A DNA stretch of 64,000 bases. Source: an uncultured Clostridia bacterium. Its GTDB lineage: Bacteria > Bacillota > Clostridia > Oscillospirales > Ruminococcaceae. The DNA lies in assembly GCA_944382905.1 (NCBI GenBank), contig CALWNU010000042.1, positions 61,994 to 125,993 on the forward strand, read 5' to 3'. The position numbers were made by a program, and so were the translations under genes. This document shows, one piece after another, positions 8,665-17,904 of the stretch. The notes beneath the pieces were generated by a model. It was given only the letters and a program-made list of their open reading frames with translations. It was not told the origin of the DNA and searched no databases. How positions within the stretch are numbered: the stretch's first letter is position 1; each line of letters opens with the position of its first letter.

Positions 8665-9393
8665 TTATCTGCGGGATGCGCAGAACAATTCATAAAAACG
8701 CGCGGTATATTCCGAACAGAAGGCGTCGGTCGCTTCCGGCACGCCAGAAAGCGGGAAGGGAATGCCCATCCGCTCATATTTCTCCTGACACAGTTTGCGA
8801 AACGGCAAAAATTCTACCTTTTGCACGCATTGCTTTCCCGCCAGCAGATTCACCAGCCGGACCAGATTCTCCTGGGAATCCGTAATCCCAGGCACTACGA
8901 CCTGCCGGATCCACACCGGGATCTCTTTTTGCTCCAACTGCTGGAGAAATGCAACTGTCTGCTGCAAAGACCCGCCGGTGTACCGGCGGTATTCTTCTTC
9001 GGTTGTCATTTTCAAATCCAGCAGCACCATATCGGTCTGCTGCAGCAACGTCTCCACCAGCGCAGAATCCCCGCCGTGCCCGCTGGTATCCAATGCCGTG
9101 TGAATTCCGGCTTCATGGCACAAGGCAAACAATTCCGTGACGAATTCCGCCTGTAGCAAAGGTTCTCCTCCGGAAACGGTCAAGCCGCCATTGTAGCCGA
9201 AATACGGGCGGCAACGGTCTACCTTTTGAAAAATCTCTTTCGCACTTTTCCGGTTGAGTTCCAACCGTTCCCAAGTATCCGGGTTGTGGCAGTAAACGCA
9301 TCGCAGCGGACACCCCTGCAAAAAGACCACACAGCGAACCCCTGGGCCGTCCAGCGTCCCCAAAGATTCGAATGAATGCACCAGCCCGTACAA
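8665..9393 (-). CDS. pflA: Pyruvate formate-lyase activating enzyme
   Basis: 242 residues, normal length for PflA. Radical SAM enzyme that abstracts hydrogen from the PflB glycine to make the active glycyl radical. The CxxxCxxC-type cluster motif reads GCPLRCVYCHNPDTW near residue 30, preceded by the family signature TLDGPGVRCVVFLQG. GGLTVSGGEPLLQ is the SAM-binding GGE motif. Start is TTG at 9393 with GGAGGG upstream. It follows pflB by 21 bases on the same strand, the usual pfl operon order. Confidence 0.95.
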   Translation of the reverse strand: MYGLVHSFESLGTLDGPGVRCVVFLQGCPLRCVYCHNPDTWERLELNRKSAKEIFQKVDRCRPYFGYNGGLTVSGGEPLLQAEFVTELFALCHEAGIHTALDTSGHGGDSALVETLLQQTDMVLLDLKMTTEEEYRRYTGGSLQQTVAFLQQLEQKEIPVWIRQVVVPGITDSQENLVRLVNLLAGKQCVQKVEFLPFRKLCQEKYERMGIPFPLSGVPEATDAFCSEYTARFYELFCASRR

Positions 9394-9414
9394 GTTGATC
9401 CCTCCGCTTCCGTT

Positions 9415-11646
9415 TTACATTGCCTGATGGAATGTCCGGCTGATCACTTCCCGCTGCTGTTCTTTGGACAGGCGGTGGAAATTGACGGCATACCCGGAAA
9501 CGCGAATGGTCAAATTGGGATATTTTTGCGGATCCTCGTATGCTTCCATCAACTTTTCCTTTTGCAGGACATTGACGTTCAGGTGATGCGCTTTCTGCGC
9601 AAAATAGCCGTCCAAAATCCCAACCAAATGGTCCACCTGTTCCTGTCGGCTTTTCCCCAAAGTATCCGGCGTAATCGAAAAAGTATTAGAGATCCCGTCC
9701 CGGCAGATTTCATACGGCAGTTTTGCCACGGAATTCAGCGACGCCAGCGCACCGTTATGCTCCCGATGGTGCATGGGATTGGCGCCGGGGGCAAACGGCT
9801 CGCCTTGCTTTCTGCCGTCCGGCGTCGCGCCCGTTTTCTTCCCGTACACTACATTGGAAGTAATGGTCAGCACAGACAAAGTGTGTGTCGCGCCACGATA
9901 GGCTGGATTGCGTTTCAGCTGCGTATAAAACTCCTCCAATGCCGTTTTCGCGATCTGGTCCACCCGATCGTCATCGTTGCCGTATTTGGGGAAATCGCCG
10001 GTGGTCTCAAACCCTTCGATCAGGCCCTGCTCATTTCGCACCGGTTTGACCTGCGCGTACCGAATCGCGCTAAAGGAATCAGCCAAAACGGACAGACCCG
10101 CAACGCCAAAGGCCATGAACCGCTCCACATTCGTATCGTGCAGGGCCATCTGCGTTTTTTCATACGCATACTTATCATGCATATAGTGGATGACATTCAT
10201 GGTATTCACATACAATTTGCACAGCCATTCCTGATAGATCCGCCATCTTCCGCGGACTGCCTCAAAATCCAGGGTATCGCCGGCATACGGTTCCATCTGC
10301 GGCCCCAGCTGGATGCCAGTCAGCGAATCCCGGCCGCCGTTTAACGCCAGCAGCAACAGTTTCGGCAGATTGCACCGCGCGCCAAAAAACTGCATCTGCT
10401 TTCCCACCTTCATCGCAGAAACGCAGCAGGCGATGGCATAGTCGTCCCCGTAAATCGGGCGCATCACATCATCGTTTTCATACTGGATGGCGTCTGTTTC
10501 CACCGACACCTTCGCACAATACCGCTTGAATGCGGCGGGCAGCCGCTGCGACCAAAGTACCGTCAAATTGGGTTCCGGCGCCGGGCCCAGATTGTACAAG
10601 GTATGCAAAAAGCGGAAGGAAGATTTTGTCACCAAGGGCTTTCCGTTTTCCCCCATGCCGCCGATGCTCTCGGTAATCCACATGGGATCTCCGCCGAACA
10701 GCTCGTTATACTCCACTGTCCGCAAATGGCGGGCCGCCCGAAGTTTCATCACGAAATCGTCTACCAATTCCTGGACGCCTGCCTCGTCCAGCACCCCTTG
10801 CTGCAGATCGCGGGTAAAATAAATGTCCAGGAATGTACTGACCCGCCCGAGCGACATCGCCGCGCCGTTTTGCTCCTTAATAGCCCCCAAATATCCAAAA
10901 TATAGCCATTGCACCGCTTCTCTGGCGTTTGCCGCCGGTTCGCTGATATCGTAGCCATACAGGGCGGCCATTTCCTTTAATTTCTGCAAAAAGGCGATTT
11001 GCTGGTATAATTCCTCGCTTTGGCGAATGGCGTCAGCATCCATAATGCCCAAAGCGATTTCCGCTTTGTCTTTCTGCTTTTCTTCCATCAGCCGGTCAAT
11101 GCCATAAAGTGCCACGCGGCGATAATCCCCAATAATGCGGCCGCGCCCGTATGCATCCGGCAACCCGGTGATGACGCCGCATTTTCTGGCTTTGCGCATT
11201 TCGTCGGAATACACGCGGTACACCCCGTCGTTGTGGGTGGTCCGGTAGGTAAATTCCTGTTCAACCTTATCCGACAGATGGTAGCCATATGCCTCGCAGG
11301 CAGAACGCGCCATACGGATTCCACCGAAGGGATTGACCCCTCTGGTCAGCGGCTTCTCTGTCTGAAAGCCGACAATCAATTCTTTTTCCCGATCCAGATA
11401 TGCCGGACGGTAGTTGGCCAAAGAGGACACGTGTTCCGTATCTACATCCAGCACCCCTCCCTTTTCCTGTTCCTGCCGCAGCAGATCCTCGAACTCGGAA
11501 AACAGCTCTTTGGTCCTTTGGGTCGGTCCGGAAAGGAAGCTTTCGTCACCGGTATAAGGCACGTAGTTGTTTTGGATAAAATCGCGCACATCAATATGGG
11601 TTTTCCAATTTTCCCCGGAAAATCCCTGCCAGTTTTTGTGATCCAT
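9415..11646 (-). CDS. pflB: Formate C-acetyltransferase (pyruvate formate-lyase)
   Basis: 743 residues. Converts pyruvate + CoA to acetyl-CoA + formate anaerobically. The active-site Cys pair is in [14 protein letters not shown], and the glycyl-radical motif RVSGYAVNF lies near the C terminus with Gly at about residue 718. Start is ATG at 11646 with a strong AGGAGG. Expression is probably set by the ZTP riboswitch and its terminator immediately upstream, tying one-carbon supply (formate for purine synthesis) to ZTP levels. All catalytic residues are present, so the enzyme should be functional with the adjacent activase. Confidence 0.96.
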   Translation of the reverse strand: MDHKNWQGFSGENWKTHIDVRDFIQNNYVPYTGDESFLSGPTQRTKELFSEFEDLLRQEQEKGGVLDVDTEHVSSLANYRPAYLDREKELIVGFQTEKPLTRGVNPFGGIRMARSACEAYGYHLSDKVEQEFTYRTTHNDGVYRVYSDEMRKARKCGVITGLPDAYGRGRIIGDYRRVALYGIDRLMEEKQKDKAEIALGIMDADAIRQSEELYQQIAFLQKLKEMAALYGYDISEPAANAREAVQWLYFGYLGAIKEQNGAAMSLGRVSTFLDIYFTRDLQQGVLDEAGVQELVDDFVMKLRAARHLRTVEYNELFGGDPMWITESIGGMGENGKPLVTKSSFRFLHTLYNLGPAPEPNLTVLWSQRLPAAFKRYCAKVSVETDAIQYENDDVMRPIYGDDYAIACCVSAMKVGKQMQFFGARCNLPKLLLLALNGGRDSLTGIQLGPQMEPYAGDTLDFEAVRGRWRIYQEWLCKLYVNTMNVIHYMHDKYAYEKTQMALHDTNVERFMAFGVAGLSVLADSFSAIRYAQVKPVRNEQGLIEGFETTGDFPKYGNDDDRVDQIAKTALEEFYTQLKRNPAYRGATHTLSVLTITSNVVYGKKTGATPDGRKQGEPFAPGANPMHHREHNGALASLNSVAKLPYEICRDGISNTFSITPDTLGKSRQEQVDHLVGILDGYFAQKAHHLNVNVLQKEKLMEAYEDPQKYPNLTIRVSGYAVNFHRLSKEQQREVISRTFHQAM

Positions 11647-11707
11647 CCTGGGTATCCTCCTTTTGTAAATGAACAGTCCCGTTTTTTTGATTAAGACCGC
11701 CACACAA

Positions 11708-11739
11708 AAGAAAAAGGGCAATCTTAACAAAGATTGCCC
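11708..11739 (-). terminator. Riboswitch-controlled terminator upstream of pflB
   Basis: Minus strand GGGCAATCTT / AAGATTGCCC with loop TGTT, followed by TTTTTCTTTT. The 5' arm shares GGGC with the last conserved segment of the ZTP aptamer, so ligand binding would compete with hairpin formation. Confidence 0.85.
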
Positions 11740-11810
11740 AGACGGTCGGCGAAATAAAACCCATGCTCCCCCGTGGTTCCCCACTTACCGTCAGTCACAT
11801 GGTTTTGGGA
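11736..11810 (-). promoter_or_regulatory. ZTP (pfl-motif) riboswitch aptamer
   Basis: On the minus strand the leader has the pfl-motif elements: GTGACTGACGG, a GTGGGGAACCAC hairpin followed by GGGGGAGC, a variable linker, and the 3' conserved CGCCGACCGTCTGGGC. The class binds ZTP/ZMP and turns genes on when 10-formyl-THF is short. Its position before pflB, downstream of a consensus promoter and overlapping a terminator, fits the classical arrangement after which the motif was named. Confidence 0.9.
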
Positions 11811-11819
11811 TTTGCCACC

Positions 11820-11848
11820 AGTATAATCGAACCCATGGGTCCTGTCAA
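11820..11848 (-). promoter_or_regulatory. Sigma-A promoter of the pflBA operon
   Basis: Minus strand TTGACA (11843-11848), 17-base spacer, TATACT (11820-11825), just upstream of the ZTP aptamer. Confidence 0.85.
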
Positions 11849-11925
11849 GGGAACGCACGGGAATTTGGAATTCCTGCCAATCTTTTCTTCCCAATCGGCT
11901 GGAATTTCCACGATTTGTCACAGAC

Positions 11926-12285
11926 TCAAGAAAAGGTCAGCGGCTGGATCACCAGGTAGTTCCACTCCTGCCAGAAATACACCACCACCAGCGCCTCGAT
12001 GCCCACGCAGATCGCAAGATCGACAAAATCGCGGCGCTTGATCGCCCATCCAAACAAAAACAGCGGGATCAAAATCCCTACAATCCCCATTTTGTTTGCC
12101 AAATCAAAGAATGGATTCATAATGTATAAATTATAGGCATGGAACAATCCGGAAAAGAATTTTCCCATGTCGTTGTCCCCCATCAGCCACCCAAACAAGA
12201 ACATAATCAGCGGAAGCGCAAGATCAATATACACCATCCACTGCCAGCTCTTTTTCATATTAAAGATACTTTTTTTCTGTTCCAT
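11926..12285 (-). CDS. Small membrane protein, 119 aa, unknown
   Basis: Three or four hydrophobic segments (YIDLALPLIMFLFGWLMG; MGIVGILIPLFLFGWAIK; LAICVGIEALVVVYFW) with short charged loops; no recognised family motif. ATG at 12285 has GGAGGACGTC just upstream. It lies nine bases after apbE on the same strand, so the pair is surely one transcript. A membrane partner for a flavinylated or exported redox protein is conceivable but only by association. Confidence 0.65.
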   Translation of the reverse strand: MEQKKSIFNMKKSWQWMVYIDLALPLIMFLFGWLMGDNDMGKFFSGLFHAYNLYIMNPFFDLANKMGIVGILIPLFLFGWAIKRRDFVDLAICVGIEALVVVYFWQEWNYLVIQPLTFS

Positions 12286-12294
12286 GACGTCCTC

Positions 12295-13362
12295 CTACTC
12301 CAACGTTGTTCCACCGTAATTTTTGGAATAATCCAAATACCCGTCGGTGTAAACCACCGTATCATCCTGCAGCACCCACAAAGCTTCCGCACCGTATTGC
12401 TGCGCTACCGCCTTTGCCTGCTCCAGCGGCAGGGTGAACAGCCAAGTGGAAAGCAGGTCCCCTTCTCCGGAATCCTGAGTCACCACCGTTACCGATTGAT
12501 AATAATCCGCCGGATATAAGGTAGCAGGGTCAATAATATGATGGATTTTTTTCCCATCCGCCAGATAATATCGCTGATAATCCCCGCTGGTGACCACCGA
12601 CAGATCGTTCAGGTACAGAAAATCAATCGGCTGTGCATCCGGGTCCTCCGCCGTATGGGGATTCATAATGCTGATGTTCCATTTGGAACGATCTGCGCTG
12701 GCAGGCGCAGAAAAGGTCCGAACATTTCCTCCCGCGCTGATACTAAAGGAAGTAAAGCCCATCTCAAACAGTTCCTGCCCCACCTTTTCCGTCGTGTAGC
12801 CTTTGGCGATTGCGCCCACATCCAGCGACATCCCTTTTTCCGGCAGGAATACCGTTTGCTCTTCTTCGTCCAACTCCACCTTTGTCCAGTCGGTCAGCAA
12901 ATTCGCTTGCTCCAGCGCCTCCTGGGCAGGCAGTTCTCCTTCCGCGGCATTTTCATACCGCTCTCGGTAAGTATGCCAAATCTCCAGTACCGGACCCAGC
13001 GCTACATTGACCTTCCCTTCGCTTTTTTCACACCAGTCCAGACAGTACTGCAAAAATTCGAACAAATCTTCTGACACTTTGACCGGCCCAATCCCTGCCT
13101 GGTCGTTGATGGTTTTGATGTTGACGACTCCATCGTAGACGTCATACCGATCAAACAACTGATGGAAATACTGGAACCGCTCTTGCGCATAACTGGTATA
13201 ACGGTCAAAATCGCTTTCCTTTTGCACATAGCCGACAATGGTAACCACCGTATCAAATGTCCCGTAAAATTCGCCGCGGTACCGCTCGTACTCCTTGGTA
13301 CATCCCGGCAGCCATAGAAACAAAAACAGACAACAAATTATACAGCCAATTCTTTTTTTCAT
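12295..13362 (-). CDS. apbE: FAD:protein FMN transferase lipoprotein
   Basis: 355 residues. Signal peptide with lipobox WLPGC (Cys21), so it is tethered outside the membrane. ApbE covalently attaches FMN from FAD to Thr/Ser of exported or membrane flavoproteins such as RnfD/G. Family motifs visible: GTFDTVVTIVGY, SLDVGAIAKGYTTEKV (the usual D-x-G-G-IAKGY with Ala for the second Gly), SISAGGNVRTFS and HHIIDPATLYPADYYQSVTV with the metal-site residues. No rnf or nqr gene is in this window, so its target is unknown. It is cotranscribed with the small membrane protein downstream. Confidence 0.9.
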   Translation of the reverse strand: MKKRIGCIICCLFLFLWLPGCTKEYERYRGEFYGTFDTVVTIVGYVQKESDFDRYTSYAQERFQYFHQLFDRYDVYDGVVNIKTINDQAGIGPVKVSEDLFEFLQYCLDWCEKSEGKVNVALGPVLEIWHTYRERYENAAEGELPAQEALEQANLLTDWTKVELDEEEQTVFLPEKGMSLDVGAIAKGYTTEKVGQELFEMGFTSFSISAGGNVRTFSAPASADRSKWNISIMNPHTAEDPDAQPIDFLYLNDLSVVTSGDYQRYYLADGKKIHHIIDPATLYPADYYQSVTVVTQDSGEGDLLSTWLFTLPLEQAKAVAQQYGAEALWVLQDDTVVYTDGYLDYSKNYGGTTLE

Positions 13363-13438
13363 TATTTCATCCTAACGCAGTAACAATCTCTTCTGTTCCA
13401 ATCACCTAGAAAAAACATCTTTTCCCTCTTTCTTTTCT

Positions 13439-13466
13439 ATTATAGCAAAAAAGGGCCGGGATGCAA
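13439..13466 (-). promoter_or_regulatory. Probable apbE promoter
   Basis: Minus strand TTGCAT (13461-13466), 16-base spacer, TATAAT (13439-13444), about 75 bases before the apbE start. Confidence 0.6.
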
Positions 13467-13491
13467 CCCGCTTCTTATGTAAAAAGTCAAC

Positions 13492-13520
13492 TTGAAATCT
13501 GTTAAAATTTAGAGTATAAT
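13492..13520 (+). promoter_or_regulatory. Strong promoter of the 13623 lipoprotein gene
   Basis: TTGAAA (13492-13497), 17-base spacer, TATAAT (13515-13520). Confidence 0.8.
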
Positions 13521-13528
13521 AATGGTCG

Positions 13529-13570
13529 TAGTATTCCAAATTTATAGTTGTGCATAAAGATGGAATACTA
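13529..13570 (+). repeat. Inverted repeat at the predicted 5' end of the lipoprotein mRNA
   Basis: TAGTATTCCA (13529-13538) and TGGAATACTA (13561-13570) are perfect 10-base complements separated by 22 bases. The expected transcription start (about 13527) falls at the first arm, so the mRNA would begin with a stem-loop, either a stabiliser or an operator. Confidence 0.6.
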
Positions 13571-13622
13571 AATATAACAAAAGCCTTGTTATTTTTATGA
13601 CAAGAATTGGAGGTCTACACAA

Positions 13623-14147
13623 ATGAAAAAAATCATTGCTTTGACCCTGGCTCTACTCATGCTGGCTGGCTGCGGTGCTACCACGGTGAAAACCGGTCTG
13701 GGCGCTATCACCACTGGTTCCGCTTCTGATGCGAACGACGATGCAGACGGCAAATTCCAGGCCAACGTAACCATCTGTGCTGCAAGCTTTGATGCGAACG
13801 GCAAAATCCTGGGCGTTTCTTTCGATGCGATCCAGCCGAAAGTTACCTATGATGCAGAAGGCAAAGTCGTTACCGTTAGCGAAGAGCAGAAAACCAAAAA
13901 AGAGCTGGGCGACGAGTACGGAATGAGAGATTATTCTGGTATCGGCAAAGAAGTTGGCGAGCAGATGGTAGCTCTGGAAGATTACCTGAAAGGGAAAACT
14001 GTTTCCGACGCTGTTGCTACCCCTGTAAAACAAAGAGATGAAGAGCATACCCGCGTACCGGATGTTGCGGACCTGGAAAGCAGCTGCACCATCGATATCG
14101 GTAGCTTCCTGGATTGCCTGCAGAAAGCTTACGACAACGCGAAATAA
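13623..14147 (+). CDS. Abundant-looking surface lipoprotein, unknown function
   Basis: 174 residues. Signal peptide with lipobox LAGC (Cys17). The mature part has FQANVTICAASFDANGKILG and VSFDAIQPKVTYDAEGKVV, a beta-rich pattern, then GDEYGMRDYSGIGKEVGEQM and a C-terminal helix. Similar lipoproteins in gut Clostridia are loosely described as FMN-binding-like; I did not recognise a defined family. Codon choice (frequent CTG, GCA, GTA and AAA, very few rare codons) differs from neighbours and, with the strong promoter, 5' stem-loop and terminator, suggests high expression. It is divergent from apbE, a possible flavin link, but no clear flavinylation motif is present. Confidence 0.75.
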   Translation: MKKIIALTLALLMLAGCGATTVKTGLGAITTGSASDANDDADGKFQANVTICAASFDANGKILGVSFDAIQPKVTYDAEGKVVTVSEEQKTKKELGDEYGMRDYSGIGKEVGEQMVALEDYLKGKTVSDAVATPVKQRDEEHTRVPDVADLESSCTIDIGSFLDCLQKAYDNAK

Positions 14148-14197
14148 TTTGTTCAATTATTTCTTTTGAATTGGCACAACCGCTCTTTTGAGTGTTG

Positions 14198-14230
14198 ACC
14201 GGACCGGTGAAAACACCGGTCCGGTTTTTT
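14198..14230 (+). terminator. Terminator of the lipoprotein gene
   Basis: ACCGGACCGGTG / CACCGGTCCGGT with loop AAAA and a following T-run. Confidence 0.9.
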
Positions 14231-14252
14231 CTGCAGGAAACAAAACAGGCAT

Positions 14253-14286
14253 CAAAAAAGACCGGCTGAAAGCCGGTCTTTTTTGA
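14253..14286. terminator. Terminator of the oad operon (bidirectional)
   Basis: AAAAAAGACCGGCT / GCCGGTCTTTTTT with a GAAA-type loop, directly after oadA. Confidence 0.9.
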
Positions 14287-14293
14287 TCCTGAT

Positions 14294-15718
14294 TTATCGG
14301 GACAGATCCTCTACATAAAGAACCCGTTCCCCCGCCTCATTGACGGGAGCTTTTTTCGGCTGCGGGTTCTTTGCCGCCTCACGCGCTTCAAAGAACTTCA
14401 TCGCAACCTGCGGGAACAATGCATAGCTCAGAACGTCTTCTTCCTTCTCCATATGGTCTTTGATCTCTTCCCGATATTTTTCCATTTCCGGTTCCAGCAG
14501 ATCCGCAGGACGGCAGGTAATCACTTCTTCATCACCAATTGCCTTCTTACGCACTTCTTCATTCACCGGAGCCGGGAGCGCGCCGTACTCGCCGCGCAAC
14601 AGGCCTTTGGATTCTTTCGGGAACATCTTGTACCGTTCGCCGGAAATGACGTTCAGAACCGCCTGAGAACCAACAATCTGGCTGGTCGGAGTAACCAAAG
14701 GCGGGTACCCGAAGTCTTTTCTAACCCGCGGGATTTCCGCGAGAACATCATAATACTTGTCTTCCGCATTGGCTTGTTTCAACTGGGAAATCAAGTTGGA
14801 GAGCATGCCGCCAGGCACCTGATACAGCAACGTATTGGTATCCACGTTCAACACCTTGGGGTCCAAAATGCCTTCCGCCTTCAAACGATTGGCCACCTTG
14901 CGGAAATGCTCCGCCGCTTTGCTCAGCTTCTCCAGATCTAACCCGGTATCCCGTTCGGTTCCTTTCAGCGTCGCAACCAGCGATTCCGTTGCCGGCTGGG
15001 AAGTGCCGTTGGCCAGTGGGGACAGTGCACAGTCCACGATATCTACGCCGGCAGTAGCCGCCATCAGATTGGTCATATCCCCAGTACCAGTGGTATTGTG
15101 GGTATGTAAATGAATCGGAACGTCGATATTTTCTTTGAGCTTCTTCACCAGAGAATAGGCGTCGTACGGCAGCAACAGGTTCGCCATATCTTTGATGCAG
15201 ATCACATCAGCGCCCATTTCCTGCAGTTTGACAGCCAGTTTCACAAAGTAATCCTCATTGTGCACCGGGCTGACTGTATAGCTGATTGCCGCTTCGCAAA
15301 TGCCACCGTACTCTTTGGTGTATTTCATAGCGGCTTCCATATTCCGCGGATCGTTCAACGCGTCGAAAATACGGACAACGTCAATGCCGTTTTCAATGGA
15401 TTTTTTGCAAAATTGCTCTACTACATCGTCTGCATAATGCTTATAGCCCAGAATATTCTGGCCGCGCAGCAGCATCTGCAGTTTTGTTTTGGGCATTGCT
15501 TTTCTCAGCGCGCGCAAACGCTCCCAGGGATCTTCGTTCAAAAAGCGCATGCAAGCGTCAAATGTTGCGCCGCCCCAGCATTCCAGCGACCAGTACCCCA
15601 TATTATCCAGCAGCTCGCAGGCCGGAAGCATATCCTCCAGCTTCATGCGGGTCGCCGCTTGGGACTGATGCGCATCACGCAAAATCGTATCTGTAATTTT
15701 CAGCGGATTTTTCGCCAT
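14294..15718 (-). CDS. oadA: Oxaloacetate decarboxylase alpha (carboxyltransferase) subunit
   Basis: 474 residues. HMGL-like TIM barrel with ITDTILRDAHQSQAATRM at the N terminus, the metal-site HLHTHNTTGTG near residue 205, and a C-terminal PYC_OADA domain. It moves carboxyl from oxaloacetate to biotin on the carrier protein. Unlike the long form of OadA it has no fused biotinyl domain; that is a separate gene two positions upstream. It is last in the four-gene operon oadG-carrier-oadB-oadA, after 15 intergenic bases, and ends at a strong terminator. Confidence 0.92.
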   Translation of the reverse strand: MAKNPLKITDTILRDAHQSQAATRMKLEDMLPACELLDNMGYWSLECWGGATFDACMRFLNEDPWERLRALRKAMPKTKLQMLLRGQNILGYKHYADDVVEQFCKKSIENGIDVVRIFDALNDPRNMEAAMKYTKEYGGICEAAISYTVSPVHNEDYFVKLAVKLQEMGADVICIKDMANLLLPYDAYSLVKKLKENIDVPIHLHTHNTTGTGDMTNLMAATAGVDIVDCALSPLANGTSQPATESLVATLKGTERDTGLDLEKLSKAAEHFRKVANRLKAEGILDPKVLNVDTNTLLYQVPGGMLSNLISQLKQANAEDKYYDVLAEIPRVRKDFGYPPLVTPTSQIVGSQAVLNVISGERYKMFPKESKGLLRGEYGALPAPVNEEVRKKAIGDEEVITCRPADLLEPEMEKYREEIKDHMEKEEDVLSYALFPQVAMKFFEAREAAKNPQPKKAPVNEAGERVLYVEDLSR

Positions 15719-15733
15719 ACCATTCCCTCCTTA

Positions 15734-16900
15734 TTAGCCAAACAGCGCCATAAATACCCCGGCTGCAATGGCGGAACCAATGACGCCCGCCACGTTCGGG
15801 CCCATCGCATGCATCAACAGGAAGTTGCCAGGTTTTGCCTTCTGCCCTTCCACATTCGAAACACGCGCCGCCATCGGAACGGCAGAAACGCCGGCAGAAC
15901 CGATCAACGGATTGATCTTTTCTTTGACAAACAGGTTCATCAATTTGGCGAGAAGAACGCCGCCGGCAGTACCGAATCCAAACGCAACGATACCCATTGC
16001 CAAAATGGCCAACGTCTTCAGGTTCAAAAAGTTCTCCGCCGTAGCGGTCGCGCCGACAGAAATGCCCAGCATCACGGTAACAATGTTCATCAGCTCATTC
16101 TGCACCGTTTTGCTCAGCCGTTCTACTACGCCGCATTCCCGCATCAGGTTGCCCAGCATCAAGCACCCGATCAAAGCGCCTGCGGAGGGGACCAAAAGGG
16201 CTACAAATACCGTAACAATGATGGGAAATACGATTTTTTCCACCTTGCCCACCGGACGGAGCTGTTTCATTTCAATCTCCCGTTCCTTCTTGGTGGTCAG
16301 TACACGCATAATCGGAGGCTGGATAACAGGTACCAGCGCCATGTACGAATAGGCCGCTACCGCAATCGGACCCAGCAGAGCAGGAGCCAAACGGGATGCA
16401 ACATAAATCGCCGTCGGACCGTCCGCACCGCCGATGATGCCAACGGAAGCCGCTTCTTCCGGCAAAAAGCCCATATAACGCATCCCGATAAAGGTAACGA
16501 AAATACCCAACTGCGCCGCAGCGCCAAGCAAAAGGCTCTTGGGATTGGCGATCAGCGGACCGAAATCGGTCATCGCCCCTACACCGATAAAAATCAAACA
16601 AGGATAAATACCGAGCTTTACGCCGAGATACAGGATATCAATCAATCCCGCATTTCCCGCGGCAAACTGTGTCCAGTCCACATGTCCGCCGGTAAAAAAG
16701 TCCGCATGATACATCCCGGCTCCCGGCAGATTGGTCAACAGCATGCCAAAAGAAATCGGCAGCAGCAACAGCGGTTCAAACCCTTTCTTAATTGCCAGAT
16801 ACATCAAAACACAGGCAATTGCCATCATAATTAGGACCTTGGGATCCGAGCTAATGAGGTAAAAACCGGTTTGACGCAGAAAATCTACGATTGCTTCCAC
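15734..16900 (-). CDS. oadB: Na+-translocating decarboxylase beta subunit
   Basis: 388-residue membrane protein with many hydrophobic segments. The conserved [17 protein letters not shown], with the Asp thought to take part in Na+ transport, is in the middle. It decarboxylates carboxybiotin and exports 1-2 Na+. Closely related subunits serve methylmalonyl-CoA and glutaconyl-CoA decarboxylases; the HMGL-type alpha subunit downstream points to oxaloacetate here. The start at 16900 has AAGGAG upstream within the leader. Confidence 0.92.
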   Translation of the reverse strand: MEAIVDFLRQTGFYLISSDPKVLIMMAIACVLMYLAIKKGFEPLLLLPISFGMLLTNLPGAGMYHADFFTGGHVDWTQFAAGNAGLIDILYLGVKLGIYPCLIFIGVGAMTDFGPLIANPKSLLLGAAAQLGIFVTFIGMRYMGFLPEEAASVGIIGGADGPTAIYVASRLAPALLGPIAVAAYSYMALVPVIQPPIMRVLTTKKEREIEMKQLRPVGKVEKIVFPIIVTVFVALLVPSAGALIGCLMLGNLMRECGVVERLSKTVQNELMNIVTVMLGISVGATATAENFLNLKTLAILAMGIVAFGFGTAGGVLLAKLMNLFVKEKINPLIGSAGVSAVPMAARVSNVEGQKAKPGNFLLMHAMGPNVAGVIGSAIAAGVFMALFG

Positions 16901-16932
16901 GTGTTTTCACACTCCTTTCCATGAGATAAAGA

Positions 16933-17292
<360 letters not shown>

Positions 17293-17322
17293 CTTTACGT
17301 GACCTCTCCTCTAAATTTGATG

Positions 17323-17610
17323 CTAAATTTTTTGCATGGAAAGAATACGGATTTTCGAAACATCTGTTCCCATCTCTTCTGCGACCGCAGCGGCAACAGC
17401 GGCAATCATCTCTTGCCGGTTCGGAATCGCCTCAGGCGCAGAGGGCGCAGCAGATGCAGGCACAGCAACTGTAGGCTGAACTGGCTTTTGTCCCATCCCG
17501 GAACAAAGCACGCTCATCAATTTGCAAATAATGATGATGCAGATCAGACCAACAAAAACGGTTGCAAGCCCCAACCCCAGCACAAAAAGATTGTCCATCA
17601 GCATTTCCAT
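17323..17610 (-). CDS. oadG: Oxaloacetate decarboxylase gamma subunit
   Basis: 95 residues. One N-terminal transmembrane helix (NLFVLGLGLATVFVGLICIIIICKLM), a Pro/Ala/Val-rich linker and an amphipathic C-terminal helix (EMIAAVAAAVAEEMG). This is the OadG layout; the subunit anchors and assembles the complex. First gene of the operon, ATG at 17610 with GGAGG seven bases upstream. Confidence 0.85.
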   Translation of the reverse strand: MEMLMDNLFVLGLGLATVFVGLICIIIICKLMSVLCSGMGQKPVQPTVAVPASAAPSAPEAIPNRQEMIAAVAAAVAEEMGTDVSKIRILSMQKI

Positions 17611-17789
17611 TTTCGTACCTCCTTTCCTCCTCTATCGCTTCTAACTCGCTTATTTAATCTTTTCATTTTGCAATGAAAAGGATCAAACCGAACTCCAAAA
17701 CAGAGCACAAAAACACAGCAGATTCTTTCAAATTTTTACTCTTTTCCTTTTGATTTGAACCCCTTTTAAAAAATATCCAAATCAGATTA

Positions 17790-17818
17790 AGCATAACATA
17801 TTTTTCAAAAAAGTACAA
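17790..17818 (-). promoter_or_regulatory. Probable promoter of the oad operon
   Basis: Minus strand TTGTAC (17813-17818), 17-base spacer, TATGCT (17790-17795). The leader of about 170 bases to oadG is very A/T-rich and shows no recognised riboswitch. Confidence 0.6.
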
Positions 17819-17871
17819 CGTTTTTCGTCAAAAAAATATCTCACTTTTTCCAGGAGGCAAAAAAGGCATAG

Positions 17872-17903
17872 AAAAAACGCTGCTGAAAAAGCAGCGTTTT
17901 TTT
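17872..17903. terminator. Terminator of secDF
   Basis: AAAACGCTGCT / AGCAGCGTTTT with loop GAAAA and runs on both sides, immediately after secF. Confidence 0.85.
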
Positions 17904-17904
17904 C

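Noticed and set aside
13650..13740. Possible flavinylation site in the lipoprotein (GAITTGSAS)
   Set aside because: Does not fit the S/T-GA-S/T pattern of ApbE targets, and the surrounding fold was not recognised.
15110..16834. Long open frame (574 codons) on the plus strand opposite oadA/oadB
   Set aside because: It is antisense to two clear genes, has no ribosome site, and its composition (His/Arg/Gln-rich, no motif) is what reverse translation of these codons gives.
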